Assembly (NCBI GenBank): GCA_947462335.1
Contig: OX381710.1
Location: forward strand, 59,528,842 to 59,592,841
DNA length: 64,000 nucleotides
Direction: 5' to 3'
Origin: Harmothoe impar
Taxonomy: Eukaryota; Annelida; Polychaeta; Phyllodocida; Polynoidae
The position numbers and the translations under genes are program-made. The notes beneath the pieces are model-generated. The model searched no databases, was not told the origin of the DNA, and saw nothing but the letters and a program-made list of their open reading frames with translations. Of the stretch, positions 54,277 to 64,000 are shown piece after piece. The stretch's first letter is position 1, and the number at the start of each line of letters is the position of its first letter.

Positions 54277-54397
54277 AATAATGAATGGCTAACGCCCTCA
54301 CTCGGGGCTGTATCGCTGGATATCGTCACTCGTGCTACGCACTCGCGCCGATATCCAGCGATACAGCCCCTTGTGAGGGCGTCAGCCATTCATTATT
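54277..54397. repeat. Large palindrome: 49-bp arms, 23-bp loop
   Basis: The left arm 54277-54325 and right arm 54349-54397 match as reverse complements with three or four differences (for example 'cactcggggc' versus its mirror 'gccccttgtg', and 'ctaacgcc' versus 'ggcgtcag'). The loop reads like TCACTCGTGCTACGCACTCG, which is itself partly palindromic. It is a typical dispersed palindromic repeat with no coding content. Confidence 0.85.
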
Positions 54398-54618
54398 GGT
54401 TAACTAGTACCAAGGCCTAGGTGCGTTTTGAACATACTATTGTAAACTACTGCTCACAAAATTGCTTTAACAAGTCAACATGTTTAAAAAAATGTTAAAT
54501 TGATAGACAAGTGTGCATTTAAAAGTGCTATTTGAGATAGCAATTTGACTACTATCAGGTAAAGCCAAGCGCTAATAACTTGTAAACTGCATAAACAATG
54601 TATACATGTGTTAGTTAA

Positions 54619-54985
54619 AGTGACATGGTCCGATTTTTTTCATATTTTAAATCCTACTTAGATGTTTTTCAAATGTTAGTACGATAGCATATTTGGAGGA
54701 TAGGGAACAATATAACACTATCTATGGCTAATAGGAGCCCATTTAGAGTGTCCAACATGGTCCAGGTTCAGCATTTTACAGTGTATTTCCAATGGGGGGA
54801 ATTATAGCGTGCCCTCCATAAGTCTTAAATTGAGCATAAAACTAACAATTGACTGAATTTTTAGCCGAATTATGGGTAATAATGTTAAATAAAATAGATA
54901 GGACATGTAGAATGTCCATAATGAACAATTTTGTTCATTTTTAACAAAATTGATTTCTGCGCCCTAACCATCGGACCATGTCACT
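54619..54985. mobile_element. MITE with TTAA target duplication (piggyBac/Kolobok type)
   Basis: The ends are AGTGACATGGTCCGAT and its exact complement, each flanked by TTAA (54615-54618 and 54986-54989). It is 367 bp, AT-rich and non-coding. TTAA duplications are characteristic of piggyBac and Kolobok transposases; the termini alone do not choose between them. Confidence 0.75.
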
Positions 54986-54989
54986 TTAA

Positions 54990-56160
54990 GCAATTATACA
55001 CATACGCGTCTACGTACGGTATGCCAAGGTATTGGTGCCCATGAGCACTATCCTCCTTAAGTGAGCTGTTCTACGTATCATCTCATGAAAGCATGTCATA
55101 ATTACATAGTGACATGTTTATATTTTGTTATTCCTTGTGTTTCGTTGAATAATAACATATATATGCAAATAAGTGGTCGTGTTGGTTCAAATCAACTGAA
55201 CCAAATCGATTACCAATCGGTGTGCGCTGTGCATCACGTCCAGTGTAGGGGGTGCAGATGGGTCCCCCCCCTGAGGTCGGAAAGTCGCCGAAATTAAGGG
55301 GTACAGGTCGAAAAGTCGCTTTTTTGGACCCTTTAACCTATTGTCAATATTGTCCAAAAGTCGCCAGGTCGCTTTTATTATTGCCTTAGGTCGAAAGTCG
55401 CCTCCAAAACAGCCCAGGTCGCCAGGTCGCTTTTGACCCATCTGGAGCCACAGTGTAGGCAGCACAGCATACACACTGCCCCCCCCCCCCCCCATACGGC
55501 ATGTAGCCGGAGCTGGGGGCAGTGTGCACAGCAGAAACTGAGAGACAACTTGGTTTACCCGTTTGAAACCAGGTGGCGCCACAAGCCGATGCTGTGTCTG
55601 TGTCTCTGCGTCTTTAGTATGTAAGGGACAGGACATGGTTGTCGGGTTGTATTCGCTGCTTCCTACCTGTTGCAGTAACGTGGCGTATTACAGTTGTTGA
55701 CGAATCAATGTAAGTTACCCGTGTGAATTTTATGTGCTGACGTCAATCACAGGTTAAAGTAGGACATCTACCCCAAGTCGTCAAACAGCGTCCCACAGGA
55801 TAGTTCATCGCTCTAACACCAGGGGGAGACAGTATGAGGACATGGCATGACAGACTCGGTGGTTTGGGGGTAGAGCGGGCAGGGAGACTTGAAGTGATAG
55901 GCCCTGGGCGGAGGCATGACTAGAGGAGGGAGAGATCCAGTGACGGAAGGGGAAGACAGGGGAGGGGAGAAGATGACCTATTCAGTTTGCCTCTTCACCA
56001 CTCTGGAAAATTGCAACGGCTATGGCCAGCCTTAACTGTGGTTCTAACAACAGCCACGTGGTGGCAGCACTGTGTGAGCTCACCCTGCTGGAGGCGCTGC
56101 TGGTGGCGGCTGCTGGTGCAGGGAGGAGGCCGCAGTACAGGCGTCCACTCCGTCACGCCG
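54990..56160. other. Non-coding stretch with AGGTCGAAAAGTCGC-type words
   Basis: No supported gene. Between 55270 and 55440 the words GGTCGCTTTT, AGGTCGAAAAGTCGC and CCAGGTCGC recur, forming an irregular short repeat. A C tract lies near 55480. Confidence 0.55.
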
Positions 56161-56290
56161 TCAGCGTCATGCAGCGTCATGCAGCGTCATGCAGCGTCAT
56201 GCAGCGTCATGCAGCGTCATGCAGCGTCATGCAGCGTCATGCAGCGTCATGCAGCGTCATGCAGCGTCATGCAGCGTCATGCAGCGTCAT
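56161..56290. repeat. Perfect 10-bp minisatellite, 13 copies of GCAGCGTCAT
   Basis: Thirteen tandem copies, with only the first base of the first copy differing. The 10-bp period is not a multiple of three, so every frame reads the same repeating peptide. Frames through it are not evidence of a gene. Near-complete identity implies recent expansion. Confidence 0.95.
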
Positions 56291-57833
56291 ACAGCCACAG
56301 TTATGGGCCATCAGTAGACCTTTCCGTAAAGTATTTCCCAAACTGCAATGAGGTTTAAGTCTAAACGTGGTTTGCCTTTTTTCAAATGTATTTAAACTGT
56401 TTGTTGTTGACCACTGACATTGAATGGTCGTTCATACCGGTATTCATTTGTCTTACATGGGTGTAATTACTCATCTTAGGGCCCCAGACGGGGGGGGGGG
56501 GGAGGTAGCTGTGTCACTTGTCGATCCACAAGAAACGCCAATGTCCCTTCTCGATCCTAAGAAATGGGTCTTGTCCCTTGTCAGTTTAAAGAAGCAGGTT
56601 TGTCCCTCGTCTCCAAGCCCTAGCATGCCCTTGTCCCTTGTCCATAAGGCTTAAAACAGGGGCTTGTCGCCTTGTCGAATTTACCCGTCTGGAGCCCTCA
56701 TCTTAGTCTTATGCTATGCTTAGAATACCAAATGCAATACAGATATAGTAGGTACAAGACTGCTGGACTATAGTCCATGGTACAAGTATTTCACAGTGAT
56801 CCCGATGTGCGAAAGAACATGGATCTCTCCCTCCTCCATCCACATTTATCCCTATAGTTTAAAGGCCCCTTCATCTATTACTGAGACTGACAGACCATAT
56901 GGTAACGGGCAGTGTGTAGGGGTCCCACCCCGTGGTGCTCTGTGGTGACCCTTGGACTGGTCAGTCCGGGATCCACCAGGTAACAGCCGGGGGAGGCAGT
57001 GGTCAGCTGAGGGCGTCACCTGACACCCCCGTCACACCTGCTCAGGTACACACAGGCAGCGCCAGCTGACAGGTAATAGATTGACCGTTGGGAGTCCCTA
57101 GTGTAAGTAGATATCAGGTAACAGAGCCTGTTGTAGGACTGGGGGTGGTTATGGTGTGTTGGTCAGCATCTTGTCACCTCTCCTGTCTCCCGCCACCAAC
57201 GTGCCCCCAGGAGGTCAGCATACACCACTCGCTAGGGGCCAGCAGCTTCTCCTCCCACTGTCCCAGGTATCAAGAGCCAACCACAGAAGTTGTCCTTCCT
57301 TTACATAAAGTGGGACAGAAGGCGAAATAAAAACTGCCTCGACATTAACCTCAAGTATCGGGTAATTAAATGTAGGACTAACATACTCTACTTAGTATTC
57401 ACTCTCGCTAAAGATACTTAAATTAGAAATAAATACTCTCTTCTCATGTATATATCAATGGAATTATGTGGGTTTTTTTCGTTTAAAAGCAGACTGGAAA
57501 TCTATACCTTGATATACATGTAGTGAGGAAAATTAGATGAGTCTATATTTCATGCGGACTCTCATCAGAGTGGAGTCTTTCTTGTCGTTCCTAATTCAGT
57601 ATACATGTACCATGCATCTTTACACTAATGAGGTCATTGTGAGTTTATAACGTATTTTATTCATAGAATGATTTTCACAAAATACGATACAATTCAATGT
57701 AGGACCACATGTCCAGATGTAATACAGGATATGATATAATATAGTATGTAGCGTGACAAGGGTCAAATGACCTGCAATGTCTACTTAGTACTATGCTCGG
57801 TGGATCGTAAATATATCACCGTATGCTCTTGAT
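56291..57833. other. Non-coding stretch, no supported gene
   Basis: No gene is recognised. It includes a G tract near 56490 and a run of degenerate 'cttgtcccttgtcg' words (56510-56690). Its last part may be the 3' untranslated region of the LINE that starts at 57834 and runs on the minus strand. Confidence 0.5.
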
Positions 57834-58502
57834 TCAGAGTCTGCAGAGTTTATGATTTGTAGTAAGGAACAAAGATATGACTTTGGGTTTTGCCAGGATC
57901 TTAAACGCCTCCCTGTTTTCAGACAGCCTACATTCTTTACTCAGACTGTTCCATAAATCAATGGCCCGGTACAGCGGGCTCTTACGGAAACCAAGGTTTA
58001 TACATGAAGGGTATTTCAGCAGTCCAGTGTTTGACAAGCGAGTCAGTCTATTAGATTTCAGGAATTGTAGACCAAGTTCATAGGCATCATGGCCAGCACC
58101 GTATAGGTATTTATGGACGAGCAGCAGGAGCTGCATATCAAACCTCACAGCCAAGTAGTCAACATTTGTATCACGATGGAGATCAGAGACATGGTACCTG
58201 GTTCTTACTTTGAGACAGGTGCGCAGGCCTCTGTTTTGAACCATTTGTTGGCGCTTATGTTGCGATTTTATGATCCCGTTATACAAGTAGCCGCAATAAT
58301 CTAGGACTGGGAGTATAGTCTGTTTATATACTAACAAGGCAGTTTGTTTGGATACCTTTTCCCTAAAGCGTTTAAACAAGAAACAGCGGTTAGAAGAGGA
58401 ACTTACAGTTTTGCTGACAGTGCTTTTCAAATTTAAATGATTGTCAAGAACAATACCCAGGTACTCATAGCTGTCACAGACTTTCAGTATGATATCACCC
58501 AT
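57834..58502 (-). pseudogene. 5'-truncated LINE: C-terminal part of a reverse-transcriptase ORF
   Basis: About 222 residues of the region after the reverse-transcriptase catalytic core of a Jockey/CR1-type non-LTR retrotransposon. Diagnostic pieces are YLGIVLDNHLNLKSTVSK, LLVYKQTILPVLDYCGYLYNG, MVQNRGLRTCLKVRT and IDLWNSLSKECRLSENREAF. The YADD catalytic motif and the endonuclease are absent because the element is cut off at its 5' side, the usual result of incomplete target-primed insertion. The frame is open to a natural stop, so decay is limited. The internal ATG is probably not a real start. No poly(A) tail was identified with certainty. Confidence 0.8.
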
Positions 58503-60900
58503 TCGTATACAGGGAGCTGCACATACCTAAATATCTACCATGTTCCACAACACACCTAGAATATCTAACTGTTCCACAAATACTACCAGAAATGAATTTG
58601 TATACAGTATTGCCACAGAAGAATTCTTTTCAGTAGAGATCCAATAGCCCTTAAATAACTACACCCCACACCAGCCCAACGACAAGCACCAGGACCAGCG
58701 TACTTGGCCATGCCCCTACTGGGAAGGCAGATCAATCTAATTGGTCAATTTGTGGCGGGCAGTAGGCAGGTACATGGGAGGGATCCCCCACAGCCCCCCT
58801 GCTACCTGCCACTGGGGTGTTTTAGGGGTCAGATCTTAACCCAATCGGCCCTGTCCCTGCCCTATTAGAGTTAATAAAGACTGGCACTGAGGGGGGCAGG
58901 TACATGCACCCTGGTGGGAATCTGTCTGTGAACTGCTGTGTGAGTTGCTCAGAGGGAGGGGACGGGGGGGAGGTCAGCTTGGCCTGGAAAGTCTCAATGA
59001 GGATGTGGAGCACGGAAGGACAAGGAACTGCAAGTCGTATTAAAAGACGTAATTGAAATATTGGTCTCAAGAAGGTAGTCAACAAGGGAGTCATTTAATG
59101 CGTTGACCTGCATACACTGTAACATTATTACAGTTAAAGTTAATTCATTTCTGTCAAAGTAACACAGCAATTTTGTCCAATTTGTTGCCCAGAGTGGTGC
59201 AATATCTGAATCCGAATGGCACCTTAGTATCAAAACGTTAGGCCTAACCATTATAGATAAATCCACCAGAGGCACATGGAATGCTTAATGGGGGCGTGCC
59301 TTGGGAGTTGCTCGTTTATTATTACCTTTGATGGGAATAATTCTCAGATTGTTATACATGTAATGCACTACTTTAAATATACCTACTTTCTACAGCAGGG
59401 TAGTATATATCTTTATATCTTTATATGTTTATATCATCTCAACTTGTCTTAGGCACACGTGTAGGTTGGGTGTAGAGACTCTCTCGGACTCTGTCTAGTC
59501 GAGTATGTTGGTTGCTGCCCACCTGCGGGAATGCCCATTTATGGATTATGGACTTCATCCAGGTGGAATGCTATTACCTGGACAGCGTGTGACACATGGT
59601 GTGGGAGGCCGCGGTGTGGGAGGGGGTAGGAAGTGAGGTAAGGGTCCAGCAGGGGTATCTAACCCTTCCCACCCAGCTGCCATGAATACCTATTGATCAG
59701 CTAGTCACAGGGTCCCTTTGTATAACCCCTCTCAGACCCGGATACCCTGATCCAGCCAGATAGCAGGCTGAATGGATCCTGCCACCATGCATCTAGCAGA
59801 TCAAAGAGGGCTTAGTGTGGCTTTAATCCGCTAGGTGGCTGCAATGGTCAGCGGGGCTGAATGTAGTGTGGGATTGAGACCGTCTCCCTGGGCTCTCCTC
59901 TCCCCAGGTTTGGGGCCCCCTCCCCGGTCACATTCAGCTGCTGAGGCGGTCTCTTTGCAGCTGGTTAGTGAAGCTGAAGAGTCCGTTGTCCTTGGTTTTG
60001 TTTGATGTTGAAGTACCACATCCCAGCCAGCTATTATAATTATCGCTGGAAAGGTGGGGGTAATTAGTGTAGAGAGGGTGTATCACGTGTGGGCGTGCCT
60101 TTCAAGTCGGAGGTAATTATAGTAATGAGGGAGTAATTATATCCTGCAAAATGGGACTGTCGGATTGGAGTACATGTCCTACTTTTAAAAATATACCTAA
60201 CACACATTTTATATTTTGACGATTGCAGTTCATGTTGGTAATTGCTACTCTTATCTTGTCAAATGACGTTAAAGTCTAAATAATGTTGCTTTTATATCAA
60301 GCTGTAGAGTGAACGATAAGCCGATATCATAGTTAATAAGGCCCACGCAATCAACTTCAATATTGCACATTATGGTTTAGATAACGTCATACACGTGTTC
60401 ATTTCCCAGATTTACCTGGCTCTATAGTCGAAATATACATCTTTCTAGATTTGAATCAAGGATTGCTTATAATCCGCTAACTAATATCACCGCTACCCTT
60501 CACAAGGACATAGAGTTCCCCTTAGGCAGATAGCTTCTTTAAAAATACAGTAACATTGTCAAGAATTTAGAGATTATAATAGCTCGCCTTCCCCCTTTCC
60601 GGATCTAAAATGTGTAATCTCCAATTAACCTTGTACTAATCGTTGTATAATCCAGATGGAGCTGCCTTTGAAGTATAAGGAGGCAGCCCCTGTACCCCCG
60701 TCCCTCCTCCACCTGCTTTTATCTCGTCACCTCCTGTGCTCAGCCTCCAGCAGACTTGCTGCAGCAGGCTCCCCTCCCTGACACTCAGACATAATATGCC
60801 TCCAGGCAGACCTTGCTGCATTCCCTTCTAATCTGATAAGACCTCCACTATCCCTGAGGCTACAGCTACCGTACTTCTCCCTACCCTCTCTTAGCCTCAG
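58503..60900. other. Non-coding stretch, no supported gene
   Basis: I see no convincing coding sequence or structured repeat. Frames of up to 93 codons have no recognisable domain. Confidence 0.55.
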
Positions 60901-60939
60901 TTACCCCCCCCCCCCCGCCTTCCCCCTGTCTGTCTCTGC

Positions 60940-61020
60940 CTGTCACTGTCTGTCTATGTCTATGTCTGTCTGTCGCTCTCTGACCCTGTCTCTCTCCGTG
61001 TGTGTATGTCTCCCCCCCTC

Positions 61021-61099
<79 letters not shown>

Positions 61100-61140
61100 G
61101 TCTCTCTTTCTCTCTTTCTCTCTTTCTCTCTTTCTGTGTG
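60940..61140. repeat. (CT)n microsatellite with CTGT-rich flank
   Basis: An uninterrupted CT dinucleotide run of about 70 bases (about 61024-61095) is flanked by imperfect TGTCTGTC and TCTTTCTC repeats. The polyserine/leucine or arginine/glutamate frames across it are artefacts. Confidence 0.95.
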
Positions 61141-62290
61141 TATATCTCGTTGGCTGTATGTCTGGCTCCGTCCCTGTCTCTCTCCCATGTACCCGAGCTC
61201 TAACTCCCATACCGGTACTCGCTCTCTCCATTCCCCTAACCATACCTCATCTCTCTCCCTCCGCCATCCCATCCCCCTGCCTCTAACTCCCTCCTTCACT
61301 CCCCACACCCGACCCCCTACCCTTACCCCCCTCACCCTCTCCGCTCTGCTATCCCCCACCTTCAAATGCCTTGCCTCCTGCAAAATAAACTTGAAGACGC
61401 TTGACATGCTCCAGGGTGTCTCCGAGTAGGGGATTAGATCTTTTAATCTCTCATGTTACAAAGTCGGTGCACTCAGGAGAGCAAGATCAGCAGGATAAGA
61501 AGCGACAGGAGAAAAGTACCGGGTGTTCTAAGTGGATGTCCTTTGAAAAAAAGGATTTTACAATCAGTGTGGAGGCAAAGAAAATGTGAAGGGAAGACGA
61601 CTGAGAAGGGAGGATTGATGCTATCGCAAAACGTAGTCAAAGAGCCTGACTGAGCTTATGTGAACGAATACAAATAAACAGAGGGGGAGTTGTTTGTAGG
61701 GGCTGGGGGTCTGCAGAAAGACACGCCTTTATGCAGACAGTCTATGCTAACGTGCGCCCCAAGCACACGACTATTAGGGAATGATCAATTTTTAACAACG
61801 GGGGGCGAGATCCCCCCCCCCCCCCAACCTCGGCATAGTAATACACAGGCCTGTTCGCTGAAAATAGGTGGCATATGTTTGACATATTTACCCTCCCGAT
61901 CAAGGGGTCCAAAACGTTTACCCCCCACCCCCAAATCCACCAGCCACTCCCCTTCCTGTTGTTAAAAACTGAGCCCTCCCTTACACCACAGCAGACATAG
62001 GGCTGTAGTCATGATGCATCTGACACTTGTAGTTTGAAGCTGCCTCACCAGGGGGCATGCATGCCTGTCAACACCAGCAGGAATCCATGCATAAATCCCA
62101 CCATGTCATCGTATTGACGCAGAAATGCCAGAGGACTCCCCAAAGATAAATAACTTATATCCAAGTTGGACCTCTTTTGTATGCCTCCCCGTGCCCCCCT
62201 TGCTGGAGAAGTGGGGCCTTGAGTAGGGAGAGCATGGACACAATAACCATAGCCCGAGCACGTTCCCATATTCTAACCCCTGTAGACGCT
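61141..62290. other. Non-coding stretch, no supported gene
   Basis: No gene is recognised. There is a C tract at about 61812 and scattered short frames only. Confidence 0.55.
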
Positions 62291-62434
62291 GCCGGAAGCC
62301 ATTAGTTTTCTGAACGGAGTGCGCATGCGCCGCCGGAAATGGAGAGAAATGTCGTCTGCCTGCTGCATATTGTTCGCGCCAAAACGGAGACGCCGCAGAT
62401 GACAATTAATCCATCTCCTGCTGGTCACGTGACC
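62291..62434. promoter_or_regulatory. Promoter-like cluster: ETS, NRF1 and CACGTG motifs
   Basis: GCCGGAAGC (62291-62299), GCGCATGCGC (NRF1 core, 62321-62330), GCCGGAAAT (62332-62340) and the palindrome GGTCACGTGACC (62423-62434) lie within 145 bp. This resembles an animal housekeeping-type promoter. No coding exon is visible within the remaining 1.6 kb or upstream, so the target gene, if any, may lie beyond the window. Confidence 0.35.
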
Positions 62435-64000
62435 ACCCAAGAGGAGTTGCTGACCACTCCAGTAAGGGGCAGAGGGTGACGGGGCGTGAGGCGACATAAA
62501 TGTCGTCTGCTCCTACAAAAATGTCTCCCGCCTTCCTCCAGCGTACTCTGAAACCTAACACGTTCCATCGATTTTGATTTTCATCTTCTGGGATGCTGTT
62601 TGTTATCCCCCCATACCCTTAAATCTCCACCAATTTGATTGAATTTCTTCGCTGCTTCTACAAATTGTATTATCCCTTCTTCTTGTATGGGATATTAGTC
62701 GCGCACGGCAGTCGTATTAAATAAAGATTAATTGAAGCAGCTCTGCTTACTGAGTGGTTCAGTTAAAACCCGCTAGAGAGCGTCTCTGAGTATCTCTGGC
62801 ACGACGGTGGGTGATGGTTAGTACGCAAAAAGCACACCAGGTGGCGGCACCCGATCTGCGCCCGGCTCTCAGACGCTGCCATGTTGACGAGAGGGCTGCT
62901 GGTCCCATTCGGCAGGATGTGTCCAAGGTATGGAAGGGAGGCCGAGAGGGTCCAGAGGGATAGTTAGTTAGTGGGAGTTGTGTTAAGGTCTTAGGGTCAT
63001 AGGTCACTGGGAAATTGTTGAAATTGTACCTTACAATGGTATAGTATTACAATGGGTGTCCTAGCACATGCAGTACAGGAAATCCTTGTTGAGCATTCTG
63101 AAGGGTATGCGTCCTGTGCCCCCTCTCACTATAATTGTTAAGTTGCCCCCGGCCCCCTGTTGTGAACTCAAGATCTACACTAACGTCCATTTCATATATA
63201 GAACATGGACATTGCCATAAAAGCACACTTGGGAAGAGTCAGACAATACGAAGAGACAGAGAGTGGAAGACCGAGAAACAAAAAATAGATTAAGAAAATA
63301 GAAACAGGGACAGAATCAGTGAGAGGTAGTGGGAAAAGGACACAGCGCTCAAGGTATCAATATGCCCTTTTAGTATGTAATTACATTTGATTGACAATAA
63401 GGTTGATGTTTCCAGTATGGCCCATTTAGTGTCCAACCATCAAGGAGGGGTCTACTCTATTGGTGTCTGGTTGTCGGTAAGGTTAAGGGTTACAGGACGT
63501 AGGGGGTCCTGGTGGGCATTATGCATGGGAGTGTTCATCTTCAATGACCACCTCCTCCCCCAGTTGTGATAGATAAGAAGTTGGCTGGGTGGCACACTGT
63601 CGTGTAAATAATCCAATAACTGGAGTTCTGACATGAAAGAGACCAGCCCAGGGCACCCATGCTCTTCACCGCTGACGGCACCGAATTAGATCCCATTTCC
63701 ATAATTTGATGGGCGCTTTAAACTGGCTGCCTTCACTCCCACACCTACTTTCTACTGGAACCATCATGTTCACTGCTATCTAACATCCATGGCGCTAGCC
63801 TATCCCTTACCGTCACCACTAGATGGGAGCTACACACCTCTCCAATATGTGACACTGTTGCTATTTACATCTACACATAGGCCTTCTACTGCTTATCCCG
63901 CCATTATAGCATGTACTACTGGTACTAGTCCAGCCCATGTTGCTGTTATGTTTACATGTACTAATAATAATCTATTTTAATCATATATATATATATATAT
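62435..64000. other. Non-coding stretch to the window end
   Basis: No supported gene. The window ends in an (AT)n microsatellite (63983-64000). Confidence 0.55.

Noticed and set aside
60881..61429. Arg/Glu-rich and Ser/Leu-rich frames up to 157 codons
   Set aside because: They translate a CT microsatellite on both strands.

Overview
This is a 64 kb piece of a eukaryotic, animal nuclear genome. The evidence is a large cadherin exon with a splice acceptor in front of it, long AT-rich non-coding DNA, many short inverted-repeat transposons, micro- and minisatellites, and C/G homopolymer tracts. A seven-repeat protocadherin carried on one big exon, together with the transposon types, suggests a marine invertebrate, possibly lophotrochozoan. 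The sequence alone does not fix the phylum.

Layout. Bases 1-27,952 are non-coding: nested MITEs (0.9-1.8 kb; 11.1-12.2 kb), a promoter-like cluster near 18.9 kb, and scattered GACAAGATGGCGGC-type (YY1-like) motifs. The only convincing host gene is a protocadherin at 28,192-31,065. It has seven extracellular cadherin repeats, a membrane helix, and a tail that can either end at a stop codon or be spliced onward. Bases 34-42 kb are repeat-rich: two MITEs, a 1.8 kb palindromic minisatellite, a G-rich satellite apparently inside a CAGGCCCGTAGCC-ended element, and a foldback hairpin. Bases 52-58 kb hold a Mutator-like foldback element with a 10-bp target duplication, a TTAA-flanked MITE, tRNA-like sequence, a near-perfect palindrome, a 10-bp minisatellite and the tail of a LINE. 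The last 5 kb contain only microsatellites and one promoter-like cluster.

The main discovery is a compact, apparently young Polinton-like element at 42,440-51,981 (9,542 bp). It has a 6-bp target duplication (CTTAGC) and terminal inverted repeats of 342 bp that look about 99% identical. It carries three intact genes. Leftward is a 249-residue protein made of two tandem death domains. Rightward are a low-complexity nuclear-type protein ending in two PC4-like single-stranded-DNA-binding half-domains, and a 1,375-residue protein-primed-type family B DNA polymerase with OTU-like and nuclease-like modules. No integrase, packaging ATPase, protease or capsid gene is present. I infer a reduced, replication-only virus-derived element: a polymerase and a likely ssDNA-binding protein copy it between its terminal repeats, and a death-domain protein probably acts on host death or immune signalling. 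Its termini are packed with ETS, CRE/ATF, CACGTG, CCAAT and ZNF143-like motifs and may double as promoters.
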